45,775 bases of DNA from Treponema sp. (GTDB lineage Bacteria > Spirochaetota > Spirochaetia > Treponematales > Treponemataceae): contig JAHBAD010000011.1 in NCBI GenBank assembly GCA_018385395.1, positions 1-45,775 of the forward strand. The letters run 5' to 3'. The position numbers and the translations under genes were made by a program. The notes below the pieces were generated by a model. That model was not told the DNA's origin. It searched no databases and saw only the letters and a list, made by a program, of their open reading frames with translations. How positions within the stretch are numbered: the first letter of the stretch is position 1; each line of letters starts with the position of its first letter. Shown piece after piece: positions 35,372 through 43,327 of this stretch.

Positions 35372-37496
35372 TAATTTTTTCAAGTTTTCCTCTAATGCTC
35401 TGGTTTTTCTTTTCAAGCAGTTCCATTTTCTTTTCCAGTTTTTCCATCTTCTTTTCAAGTCTGGATGCCGATTTAGAATCTTCTTTTCTGATTTCAAAAA
35501 GAATTTTTTCACGGCGCTCTTTAATCTGTTTTGCAAGTTCACTGTCCGTGTTGCCTTTTGCCATTTCAAGTTCCGCAATGCGCAGTTCAAAAACCTGAAG
35601 AATCAGCTCTTCGTCGTATGATGAAATGCCATTCCAGATGCCCGACTCTTTAATCATTTTCGAAACATCATCGTTTCCGCTTTCATCAAGATGTGAAACC
35701 ATGTTCTGAACGTATTCTTCAATCTGCTTCTGAGCATCTTTACCGAAAGCCCATTCAAATTCGCGAAGCAGGTTTTCCTGGAATTCTGGTTCTTCAACCA
35801 CGGTCTCATTTTCCTTCAGTTCAATTTCGTAAGGCTTTTTCATGCCAATGTCGTGAAGGGCGACAGACATTTTTCGGCGGACTCCGCCTTCTTCAATAAT
35901 GTAACCAAGTCCAAGACTTCTAAGTTCATCATTAAGTTTCTGTTCGTGTTCTGTCAGATAGAATTTGATTCCACGTTCTTTCAGAGACATCCATAAAAAC
36001 TCAAGGCTTTCACATGCCGTAATATCAACCGCTCCAATTCCCGAAGCATCAACGATGACAGCTTTTGTGTCAGGCTTGATTGCATTTTCAATATCATTTT
36101 TGAACTGTTCGATGTTTGCAAAAAACAAGTTTCCGCGGAAACGGTAAATGACAACGCCTTTTACAGGGCGGGCTGCCGGGAAAAAATCAAGGCTGAAAAA
36201 TCCGCCGCGGCCGGAAATGCATCCCAGAAAACTTCTTGGCGGTAAAGATTCTTTGATGATAACGTTGAGGAAGGAAAGTAAAACTCCAAAGAATACGCCG
36301 ATGATTGTTCCAAAAATTAAAACGGCAATCATGGCGGCAAAGAAAATCATGAATTCCTGATGATCGTATGTGCGGAGTTTTTTTGCCGTATCTATTTCAA
36401 CAGCACCCCAGAGAGCCGTAATGACAATTGTAGTCAGAACAGGAACAGGTAAATATTTTATAAAGCCTGTTCCAAAAAGCAGGATGGCAAGAAGAATCAG
36501 GGAAGCAAAAACTTGAGTCATCTGACTTTTGCCATGGAACTGCTGGTTCAGGCTTGTTCGCGAAACGCTTCCGTTTACAGGACAGCTTCCAAGGAAACAG
36601 GAAATAATGTTTGCGGCAGAGTAGGAAAGAATTTCCGTATTGTCTGAAAGTTTGTAACGGTTCTTCATGGCATAACCGTTGGCGGCAAGAAGTGTTTCCG
36701 CAGTAATTACAAGGGCAATGGAAAAACCGCCTTTGATGCAGTCAAAAACAGGAACGGCAGAAAAATCTGGAAGAAGGATTTTTGGAAAACCGCTCTGAAC
36801 TTCCGGCAGAGTATTTATTCCGGCTTTTGAAAAAAGCTGGAATTTCCATTCAAGAGCTGCAGACAAAAGCATGATTACAACCGAAAGCGGAAACTTTGGG
36901 AAAAATTTTTTACAGCCTAAAATCAGAATGACAGAAAGAATGCCTGTTCCAAGAGCCCAGGCATTGAATGTGTGCAGGGCTTCGTGATAGATGTGCGGAA
37001 TCAGTTCAAAGATTTCACCTGTTCCGGCGTTTCCACCGAAAAGTTTTGGAATCTGCATCAGAATGATTGTGATACAGATGCCGCTTACGAATCCGCCAAG
37101 AACCGGAGTTGAAACATATTTTTTTAGTTTGCCGAAACGGCAGAGGGCAAAAATCAAAAGGAAGATTCCTGTAAAAAATGTGAACAATGGTACAGCCGCT
37201 AAAGCTTCCTGTGAGCCGGCAGCTATCCCCAGTGTAGAAAGTTCAGCCCCAACTAAAGCTGCCGGCGCCGCATCAACTCCGAAAATGTACTGCGGACTTG
37301 AAGTCATAAAGGCAAAAACAAGAACCGGCAGAATGGAACTGTAAAGCCCGTAAACAGGAGGAAGCCCTGCAATCTGGGCGTAGCCCATGGAAATAGGAAT
37401 TGAAACAAGGGCAATAATGAAGCCTGAAAGGGCGTCGTCTTTGAGAGTCTTTGGTGAAAATGTTTTTAGACCGCCAAGTATTTTCGGAAATGTCAT
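35331..37496 (-). CDS. SulP-family anion transporter with STAS domain and coiled-coil tail
   Basis: 721 residues. The membrane part (about 1-410) has SulP features: ALVSIPISMGYAQIAGLPPVYGLYSSILPVLVFAFM and the SCPVNGSVSRTSLNQQFHG segment. A STAS domain (about 435-550: GVVIYRFRGNLFFANIEQFKNDI, AVIVDASGIGAVDITA) follows. The remaining 170 residues are charged and end in a long Lys/Glu coiled coil (KKMEKLEKKMELLEKK), more than usual for the family. Substrate could be sulfate, bicarbonate or a dicarboxylate. It sits antisense inside a sugar ABC operon. Confidence 0.92.
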   Translation of the reverse strand: MTFPKILGGLKTFSPKTLKDDALSGFIIALVSIPISMGYAQIAGLPPVYGLYSSILPVLVFAFMTSSPQYIFGVDAAPAALVGAELSTLGIAAGSQEALAAVPLFTFFTGIFLLIFALCRFGKLKKYVSTPVLGGFVSGICITIILMQIPKLFGGNAGTGEIFELIPHIYHEALHTFNAWALGTGILSVILILGCKKFFPKFPLSVVIMLLSAALEWKFQLFSKAGINTLPEVQSGFPKILLPDFSAVPVFDCIKGGFSIALVITAETLLAANGYAMKNRYKLSDNTEILSYSAANIISCFLGSCPVNGSVSRTSLNQQFHGKSQMTQVFASLILLAILLFGTGFIKYLPVPVLTTIVITALWGAVEIDTAKKLRTYDHQEFMIFFAAMIAVLIFGTIIGVFFGVLLSFLNVIIKESLPPRSFLGCISGRGGFFSLDFFPAARPVKGVVIYRFRGNLFFANIEQFKNDIENAIKPDTKAVIVDASGIGAVDITACESLEFLWMSLKERGIKFYLTEHEQKLNDELRSLGLGYIIEEGGVRRKMSVALHDIGMKKPYEIELKENETVVEEPEFQENLLREFEWAFGKDAQKQIEEYVQNMVSHLDESGNDDVSKMIKESGIWNGISSYDEELILQVFELRIAELEMAKGNTDSELAKQIKERREKILFEIRKEDSKSASRLEKKMEKLEKKMELLEKKNQSIRGKLEKIIRRRKSSSGSPSD

Positions 37497-37510
37497 AAAA
37501 GGAATTCTAC

Positions 37511-37548
37511 TTTATAAAGAGTGATTTAACAAATATAATAGAAAAATA
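37511..37548 (+). promoter_or_regulatory. Putative leaderless promoter of the second permease
   Basis: TTTATA (37511-37516), 17 bases, TATAAT (37534-37539), then eight bases to the ATG. It would give this permease its own message, needed because SulP separates it from the rest of the operon. Confidence 0.45.
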
Positions 37549-38387
37549 TGAAAAATAAGCGGACTGTGGCGTTTAATATTTTTTTGTACACCCTTTTAGT
37601 CGTGTGGGCTCTTTTTGTTTTGTTTCCTTTTTACTGGATGATTCTTTCTTCCGTAAAAACTTACAGTGCTTACACTTCTGAATTTATTCCGAAGTTTTTC
37701 ACCCTTCATCCTACATTCCAGAACTACATCGACGCATTTACAAGTGTAAACCTGGGCCGTTATCTTCTGAATACTCTGATTTTTACTGTAATTACTACAG
37801 TCCTTATGATTCTTGTAATTGTTTTTGCAGCCTATGGTTTTGCACGTTTGAATTTCCGCGGAAAAAATCTTGTGTTTACAATTTTTCTTTCCATGATGAT
37901 GATTCCAAATGAACTTCTGGTTATTACAAATTATGTGACAATTACGAATATGAATCTGCGTAACACTTTTCTTGGTCTTATTCTTCCAAGCGTTACATCA
38001 GTTTTCTATATTTATTTATTAAAAGAAAACTTTGAGCAGGTTCCTGACGAACTTTATTATGCGGCAAAGGTTGACGGCTCTTCCGATTTCAAGTATATGT
38101 GGAAAGTAATGCTTCCAGTCTGCCGCCCGACCCTTGTCACTGTAACGATTCTTAAAGTGATTGAATGCTGGAACAGTTATATCTGGCCGCGCCTTGTAAC
38201 TGATGATCCATCTTATTTCCTTGTTTCAAACGGCATTCAGGAAATCCGTGAAAACGGATTCGGCCGCGAAAACATTCCGGCTATGATGGCGGCAGTTGTT
38301 GTCATTTCAATTCCCCTTATTCTTTTGTTCCTGATTTTCAGAAAAAAGATTATGAGTGGTGTCAGTCGTGGCGGCACAAAAGGATAA
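37548..38387 (+). CDS. Sugar ABC transporter permease (MalG/UgpE type)
   Basis: 279 residues, six membrane helices. The N-terminal LFPFYWMILSSVKT and the EAA-type loop ELYYAAKVDGSSDFKYMWKVMLP are characteristic. It forms the inner-membrane pore with the permease at 34475. Between it and the solute-binding lipoprotein is a 242-base AT-rich gap with no gene of quality. Confidence 0.93.
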   Translation: MKNKRTVAFNIFLYTLLVVWALFVLFPFYWMILSSVKTYSAYTSEFIPKFFTLHPTFQNYIDAFTSVNLGRYLLNTLIFTVITTVLMILVIVFAAYGFARLNFRGKNLVFTIFLSMMMIPNELLVITNYVTITNMNLRNTFLGLILPSVTSVFYIYLLKENFEQVPDELYYAAKVDGSSDFKYMWKVMLPVCRPTLVTVTILKVIECWNSYIWPRLVTDDPSYFLVSNGIQEIRENGFGRENIPAMMAAVVVISIPLILLFLIFRKKIMSGVSRGGTKG

Positions 38388-38614
38388 TAAATAATTTGTA
38401 AAATCTAAAAAAGTTATGCGTATTTATATTTACTGGGGAGTCAAGTTTTAAGTCAGTACAGAATGTAAATTACCTGACATATATAGGTGTAAAAGTTCTT
38501 TGCCGGATTCCGGTTTTAAGAAATTGATTTTTAGAGACGAGAGTTTATGAAAGAGAGTTTCAGCAGTGTCTTTGGGGTACTGTTTTTTTTATGATTTTAT
38601 ATGGGTTTTCGCGT

Positions 38615-38630
38615 TATAATATAAAAATAA
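38615..38630 (+). promoter_or_regulatory. -10 box of the solute-binding protein gene
   Basis: TATAAT at 38615-38620 ends nine bases before the ATG at 38630, with no Shine-Dalgarno between. The -35 region is poor. It supports 38630 over the upstream ATG at 38591 and suggests a near-leaderless message. Confidence 0.4.
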
Positions 38631-40219
38631 TGCGTTACCGAAAATTTGTTTCATTTATCATAAATGTTTTTATCATCCTTTGCCTGACTTCCTGTCACGG
38701 GAAAAAGTCGCTTCCGGCATTTTCAATGCCGGACCAGTTTGACACCTCACGAAATATTGAACTTTCCTTCTGGGCAAAAAATGATACAAACAAAATTCAG
38801 ACTGAAGCTTATGAAAAAGCAATCCGAGATTTTGAAAAGCTTTACCCCAATGTAAAAGTGAACATGAAAATCTATACAGATTACAACCGCATTTATAATG
38901 ATGTAATCACAAACATTTCAACTTTTACAACTCCAAATGTCTGCATAACTTATCCCGATCATATTGCCACTTATAACACCGGCGTGAACATAGTGGTTCC
39001 GCTGGATGAACTTCTGGAAAATGAAAAGTATGGGCTTGGCGGTTCGGAGCTCCCCTTTGATTCTGTCCGTAAAGAGGAAATCGTTCCACAGTTCTTACAG
39101 GAAGGGTTCCTTGAAGGACATCAGTTTGCACTTCCTTTTATGCGCTCAACAGAAGCTTTGTACATCAACAAAAATATGGTTGAAAAACTTGGATATGAAA
39201 TCCCTGAAACTGTAACCTGGGACTGGCTCTGGAAACTTTCCGAAGAAGCAAACGTGAAAGATGAAAACGGAATCTATTCTATAAACAATCAGAACGTAAT
39301 GATTCCTTTTATTTACAAATCAACTGATAATATGCTTATTCAGTACCTGTCACAGAAAAATGCGGGGTATTCTGAAGCAAACGGCCGCATACACATTTTT
39401 AATGAAGAAACTGAAAGCTTCCTTAATGAAGTTGGCATTCACGCCGGAAGCCGTGCCTTTTCAACTTTTGCAATATCAAGTTATCCCGGAAACTTTTTAA
39501 ACGCAGGCCAGTGTATTTTTGCCGTGGATTCAACAGCCGGCGCAACCTGGATGGGAAGCGATGCTCCGCTCAGTGATATCAGCGAAGATAAATTTGTGAA
39601 CTTTGAAACTGTGGTAAAACCGGTTCCGCAGGCTGATCCTGAAAATCCAAAAATGATTTCCCAGGGACCTTCTCTCTGTATTTTCAACAAAGCTGATTCT
39701 CAGGAAGTTCTTGCCTCATGGCTTTTTGCTCAGTTCCTTTTGACAAATGAAACTCAAATTACTTATTCCCAGACCGAAGGATATGTTCCGGTAACTTTCC
39801 GAGCCCAGAAGAGTCCTGAATATGAGGACTATATTTCCCGCGCCGGTGAAGACAATAATATGTATTACAAAGTAAAAATTGAAGCGGCACGTCTGATTTT
39901 AGAAAATCCGGAAATGACTTTTACAACTCCGGTATTCAACGGTTCTGCTTCTTTAAGAAATGCTGCCAGCCAGCTTGTTGAAAATGTGTGCAAGGCGGCA
40001 AGACGAAATCAGAAAATCGATTCTGCATTTACAAAGAAAAACTTTGATGATGTTACGGCTTTGTTCCGCCTGAATGAAATCAAGGTGAAAGAAGGACAGC
40101 TGGTCGCAGGCGAAAGTAAAAAAGATCTGGGACCACTTCCGGAAACCTCACGTAATCTGCTAGGAATTCTGTTTCTGGTCTGGTGTGTTATAATCTGTTA
40201 TTTTTTGAAGAGAGAATAA
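38630..40219 (+). CDS. Sugar ABC solute-binding lipoprotein with a C-terminal membrane helix
   Basis: About 529 residues. The signal ends in LTSC (Cys22), so it is lipid-anchored. The body is a family-1 extracellular solute-binding protein: IELSFWAKNDTNKIQTEAYEKAIRDFEKLYPNVKV, then ALPFMRSTEALYINKNMVEKLGYEIPETVTWDWLW. The C-terminus adds a clear hydrophobic helix (NLLGILFLVWCVIICYFLKRE), so the protein may be anchored at both ends. It belongs to the split ABC system at 32500-38387. Sugar unknown. Confidence 0.9.
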   Translation: MRYRKFVSFIINVFIILCLTSCHGKKSLPAFSMPDQFDTSRNIELSFWAKNDTNKIQTEAYEKAIRDFEKLYPNVKVNMKIYTDYNRIYNDVITNISTFTTPNVCITYPDHIATYNTGVNIVVPLDELLENEKYGLGGSELPFDSVRKEEIVPQFLQEGFLEGHQFALPFMRSTEALYINKNMVEKLGYEIPETVTWDWLWKLSEEANVKDENGIYSINNQNVMIPFIYKSTDNMLIQYLSQKNAGYSEANGRIHIFNEETESFLNEVGIHAGSRAFSTFAISSYPGNFLNAGQCIFAVDSTAGATWMGSDAPLSDISEDKFVNFETVVKPVPQADPENPKMISQGPSLCIFNKADSQEVLASWLFAQFLLTNETQITYSQTEGYVPVTFRAQKSPEYEDYISRAGEDNNMYYKVKIEAARLILENPEMTFTTPVFNGSASLRNAASQLVENVCKAARRNQKIDSAFTKKNFDDVTALFRLNEIKVKEGQLVAGESKKDLGPLPETSRNLLGILFLVWCVIICYFLKRE

Positions 40220-40227
40220 TAAGACCC

Positions 40228-40250
40228 GCACAAGGCAAAGTTTTCGAAAA
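40228..40250 (+). terminator. Possible weak terminator after the binding-protein gene
   Basis: AAAGTTTTCGAAAACTTT is a perfect AT-rich palindrome shortly after the stop, followed by TATACC rather than a clean T-run. Weak support. Confidence 0.3.
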
Positions 40251-40288
40251 CTTTTATACCTGGGGGAATGTAGAGGGAACAGAGAATG

Positions 40289-40317
40289 TTGTAACAAAAT
40301 ACGTATATTGGTATTAT
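40289..40317 (+). promoter_or_regulatory. Promoter of the exported OB-fold-like gene
   Basis: TTGTAA (40289-40294), exactly 17 bases, TATTAT (40312-40317), followed after 32 bases by the ATG. A strong GGAGG lies ahead of the start, so this gene has an ordinary leader, unlike its ABC neighbours. Confidence 0.6.
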
Positions 40318-40349
40318 GAGGGATAGTATTACTTTTCTGGAGGAAAATA

Positions 40350-41075
40350 ATGAAAAGATTATTATCTGTTGCTCTGATAGCACTTACAGTTCTTTCGGTT
40401 GCAGCTGCAAAGCCAAAGGCTGAAAAAAAAGGAAAAGGAGTAATGACATATGATGAATATGTAGCCGCTCCACTTGATTCTGAAGTTGTTGTTGAAACAT
40501 ATGTTCAGGCAAAACAGTCTTGGTGGGATAATAAAGGAACTTTCTATACTCAGGATAAAGAAGGCGCATACTTCCTTTACAATATGCCATGTACACAGGA
40601 TGAATATAACAAACTGATTCCTGGTACAAAAATCAAAGTAACAGGATTCAAAGCAGAATGGTCTGGCGAAGTTGAAATTGTTGATGCTAAATTTGAAATC
40701 CTGAAATCAAAGAAATACATTGCTGTTGCAGACGATGTAACTGCTCTTCTTGGAACAGACGAACTGGTTACAAAACAGAATAAGTATGTTGCTTTCACAG
40801 GAATGACAGTTGAAGCTTCAAATGAAAATGGAGCTGCTTACTTGTACAAATGGAATGGTGCCGGACAGGATGGTGATGATTTGTACTTCAAAGTTTCAAA
40901 AGATGGAAAATCATACACATTCACAGTTGAATCTTACCTTTGTGACAACACAACTGATGTTTATAAAAATGTAAAGGCTCTTAAAGTTGGCGATGTTATC
41001 GACATGGCTGGATTCCTTTACTGGTATGAAGGACCAAATCCACACATTACTAGTGTCTGCCCTCACAAAGAATAA
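40350..41075 (+). CDS. Exported OB-fold-like protein of unknown function
   Basis: 241 residues with a Sec signal (LLSVALIALTVLSVAAA). The mature chain has two similar beta-rich halves, each starting with a VVVETYVQAKQS.. or KYVAFTGMTVEAS.. strand and continuing with a G(T/D)xIxVxGF-like loop (KIKVTGFKAEW, DVIDMAGFLYW), a pattern like exported nucleic-acid/OB-fold domains in tandem. Aromatic residues are frequent. I recognise no catalytic motif. Own promoter and terminator, so it is a single-gene unit. Confidence 0.7.
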   Translation: MKRLLSVALIALTVLSVAAAKPKAEKKGKGVMTYDEYVAAPLDSEVVVETYVQAKQSWWDNKGTFYTQDKEGAYFLYNMPCTQDEYNKLIPGTKIKVTGFKAEWSGEVEIVDAKFEILKSKKYIAVADDVTALLGTDELVTKQNKYVAFTGMTVEASNENGAAYLYKWNGAGQDGDDLYFKVSKDGKSYTFTVESYLCDNTTDVYKNVKALKVGDVIDMAGFLYWYEGPNPHITSVCPHKE

Positions 41076-41105
41076 AAGAAAGATTTAGTTTATAACTGAC
41101 CTTAG

Positions 41106-41135
41106 AAGACCGTCTTTTACGACGGTCTTTTTTTT
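41106..41135 (+). terminator. Terminator after the OB-fold-like gene
   Basis: Perfect 9-bp stem AAGACCGTC/GACGGTCTT (41106-41114 with 41121-41129), loop TTTTAC, followed by six more T. Confidence 0.88.
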
Positions 41136-41153
41136 AAATTTTTCTATTTTGCC

Positions 41154-41193
41154 TTTCCTGTTTTGTGAAAAAAAAATCCATATATATAGTGAG
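41154..41193 (+). promoter_or_regulatory. Conserved upstream block of nuclease gene 1
   Basis: TTTCCTGTTTTGT (41154-41166), ten bases including a run of nine A (41168-41176), then TCCATATATATAGTGAG (41177-41193). The same two boxes with the same 10-base spacing precede nuclease gene 2. It likely contains the promoter (TATATA-type -10). Confidence 0.7.
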
Positions 41194-41226
41194 GAAATCC
41201 TCAAAACATAAATACAGGAGCTCACT

Positions 41227-42045
41227 ATGATAGAAAGTCACCTTATTGATTGGGAAAAAATCACAATCACAAACAACATGATGTTTTGTACTGTTATGCA
41301 GGATGAAGAAATCTGCAGAGAATTTCTTGAGACCATGCTGCATATAAAAATTGACCGTCTGACTTACGTAAAGTCAGAAGATACAATCGGGAATGATATT
41401 CTTGGAAAAGGAATACGGCTTGATGTGCACGTAAAAGATTCGGACCGGGAATTTGATCTTGAAATGCAGATGACGGACACACAGGAACTTCCGCTTCGAG
41501 CAAGGTTTTATCATTCACTTCTGGATGCAGACGCTCTGGACAAAGGGCAGAGCTATGATATGCTCAAAGAAAGCTTCGTTATTTTTATCTGCCCGTTTGA
41601 TGTGTTTGGAAAAGGTCTGCCAGTTTATTCTTTTGACAGAACTTGCCTTGAAGATTCTAGAGTAAAGCTTGGAGATAAAAGTCACACTGTGTTTTTTAAC
41701 TTCGGAGCCTGGGAAAAAGTTGGTGACCATGAAATTAAAAATGTGTTAAAATATTTTCAGAATGGAACTGTAGAATCACCCCTTACTGAAAAGATAAATT
41801 CTATGGTAACCCATAACCGCTACAAACGAGAGTGGAGGGAAAGATTCATGACATACGAACAGGATATGGCTGTAAGAGAAAAATACTGGTATAAAGACGG
41901 CGTTGCAGCCGGCATGGCAGCTCAGAAAGCCGAAGATGAGAAGATAATTCAGGAAAAGGAATTTAAATTACAGGAGCAAGCTTCAGAAATTGCACGGATT
42001 CTGGAAGAAAATGCCAGAATGAAAGCTCTGCTTGAAAATAAATAG
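41227..42045 (+). CDS. Rpn-like PD-(D/E)XK nuclease family protein 1
   Basis: 272 residues of the family often labelled PD-(D/E)XK nuclease family transposase (PF12784-like, Rpn-related). The nuclease core is Asp66 in GIRLDVHV and Glu79-x-Gln81 in FDLEMQ, a D-x12-E-x-Q arrangement. LPLRARFYHSLLDA is a family segment. The C-terminus (about 222-272) is a charged coiled coil, MAAQKAEDEKIIQEK through ARILEENARMKALLE, nearly identical to that of the next gene but one heptad longer. CAGGAG precedes the ATG. Family members nick or cut DNA and have been tied to recombination and phage defence. There are no transposon ends here. Confidence 0.85.
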   Translation: MIESHLIDWEKITITNNMMFCTVMQDEEICREFLETMLHIKIDRLTYVKSEDTIGNDILGKGIRLDVHVKDSDREFDLEMQMTDTQELPLRARFYHSLLDADALDKGQSYDMLKESFVIFICPFDVFGKGLPVYSFDRTCLEDSRVKLGDKSHTVFFNFGAWEKVGDHEIKNVLKYFQNGTVESPLTEKINSMVTHNRYKREWRERFMTYEQDMAVREKYWYKDGVAAGMAAQKAEDEKIIQEKEFKLQEQASEIARILEENARMKALLENK

Positions 42046-42070
42046 AATTGCTGGTTTTCCGTAAATATAA

Positions 42071-42115
42071 GGCACCTGGCGCAAAACTTTGATTTAGGCG
42101 TCAGGTGCTTTTTTT
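42071..42115 (+). terminator. Terminator after nuclease gene 1
   Basis: Stem GGCACCTGGCGC (42071-42082) with GCGTCAGGTGCT (42098-42109), one G-T pair, followed by a seven-base T-run. Confidence 0.82.
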
Positions 42116-42117
42116 GC

Positions 42118-42250
42118 GTTAGGGATGCGGAGGGCGGCGAAGGCGGCCACCGGAGGGGACTGTGTCGGAAGACACAGTCCCCGAGGAGGCTGGAGGCGAA
42201 AGCCGGAACCCGCAGCAGCCCGGCCTGCGCGCTAGCGCAGGCAGCGCCCA
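42118..42250. repeat. GC-rich intergenic element between the nuclease genes
   Basis: About 130 GC-rich bases in an AT-rich gap. It contains two strong hairpins: a 12-bp perfect stem GGGGACTGTGTC/GACACAGTCCCC with a GGAA loop (42155-42182) and GCCTGCGC/GCGCAGGC with a GCTA loop (42223-42242). It ends right before the conserved block of nuclease gene 2. No gene is present. It resembles in composition the blocks at 6890 and 16663. Confidence 0.7.
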
Positions 42251-42277
42251 TCTTTTTTAAACATTTTTCTTCTCGTC

Positions 42278-42317
42278 TTTCCTGTTTTGTTCGAAAACAC
42301 TCCATATATATAGTGAG
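42278..42317 (+). promoter_or_regulatory. Conserved upstream block of nuclease gene 2
   Basis: TTTCCTGTTTTGT (42278-42290), ten bases (TCGAAAACAC), TCCATATATATAGTGAG (42301-42317). Both boxes match the gene 1 block exactly and with the same spacing; only the spacer differs. Confidence 0.7.
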
Positions 42318-42343
42318 AAAATTTTATATATAGGAGATTTTTT

Positions 42344-43213
42344 ATGACTTCCACACAGAATGTTAATCCTTCAGAAAAATACAAGGATCGTTTATTCAGG
42401 GCTATTTTTGATGACCCGGAACACAGAGAATGGCTGCTTTCCCTTTATAATGCAGTAAACAATTCACACTACACTAACGTGGAAGATCTGGAAGTTACCA
42501 CGCTGGATGACGTAATCTACACAAAAATGAAAAATGATATTTCATTTTTATTGAACAGTCAGATGTCGCTTTACGAACATCAGTCTTCTTATTCACCGAA
42601 TCTGCCTTTGCGCGGTTTTCTATATTATGCAGATTTATTGCGGTTGAAATACCATGACAAGAAACTTTATTCAACTTCGAGACTGAATATCGCTACGCCA
42701 AACTATGTGGTTTTTTATAATGGACCGCAGGATATTGGCGAAAAACAGATTCTGAAGCTTTCAGATTCTTTTGAAATCCCTGTGAAAAATGAGGATGAAA
42801 TTTACGAATGGACTTGTACCATGCTGAATATAAACAAAGGAAAAAATGAAAAGCTTATGGAAAGCTGCAAAGCCTTAAAAGATTATTCAGAGTATGTTAG
42901 TATGGTTAGAGGGAATCTTCTTTCGGGAGAAGATTTGAATACTGCAGTGGAAAATGCCCTTGATGAAGCAGTGAGCCGGAACTTTTTGAATGGTTATTTT
43001 GAGAAATACAGGGCAAGGATAAAGAGCATGAGTTTAACAGAATACGATGAAGAAGAAGCAAAGAAAGTTTATCATGATGAAGGTTATATGGAAGGCATGG
43101 CCGCCCAGAAAGCCGAAGATGAGAAGATAATTCAGGAAAAGGATGCTGAAATCGCACGGATTCTGGAAGAAAATGCCAGAATGAAAGCTTTACTGGAAAC
43201 TAAGAAAGATTAA
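42344..43213 (+). CDS. Rpn-like PD-(D/E)XK nuclease family protein 2
   Basis: 289 residues. The nuclease core reads Asp65 in MKNDISFLL and Glu78-His-Gln80 in LYEHQSS, the same 13-residue spacing as in protein 1, though the rest of the nuclease domain is dissimilar. PNLPLRGFLYYADLLR is the family segment. The coiled-coil tail (about 247-289) is encoded by two blocks of 38 and 36 bases identical to gene 1. TAGGAG precedes the ATG. A DNA nuclease role in recombination or defence is from family knowledge; its target is unknown. Confidence 0.85.
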   Translation: MTSTQNVNPSEKYKDRLFRAIFDDPEHREWLLSLYNAVNNSHYTNVEDLEVTTLDDVIYTKMKNDISFLLNSQMSLYEHQSSYSPNLPLRGFLYYADLLRLKYHDKKLYSTSRLNIATPNYVVFYNGPQDIGEKQILKLSDSFEIPVKNEDEIYEWTCTMLNINKGKNEKLMESCKALKDYSEYVSMVRGNLLSGEDLNTAVENALDEAVSRNFLNGYFEKYRARIKSMSLTEYDEEEAKKVYHDEGYMEGMAAQKAEDEKIIQEKDAEIARILEENARMKALLETKKD

Positions 43214-43238
43214 TCGAGCTCGAGTCTAAAATTGGTTA

Positions 43239-43271
43239 AAGGAGAATTCATTTTGAATTCTCCTTTTTTTA
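43239..43271 (+). terminator. Terminator after nuclease gene 2
   Basis: Perfect 12-bp stem AAGGAGAATTCA/TGAATTCTCCTT (43239-43250 with 43254-43265), three-base loop, followed by a T-run. Confidence 0.85.
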
Positions 43272-43327
43272 TTGAAAAATTATAAGTATAAGTAGAGAGA
43301 GCATAAAAATACAAAACGAGGACTTTT

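Noticed and set aside
38547..38594. 15-codon leader peptide before the binding-protein gene
   Set aside because: No Shine-Dalgarno, and it ends before the mapped-looking -10 box of the next gene, so it would not be on that transcript.
41227..43213. Insertion sequence based on the 'transposase' label of the PD-(D/E)XK family
   Set aside because: No terminal inverted repeats or target duplications flank the genes. Each has its own promoter block and terminator.
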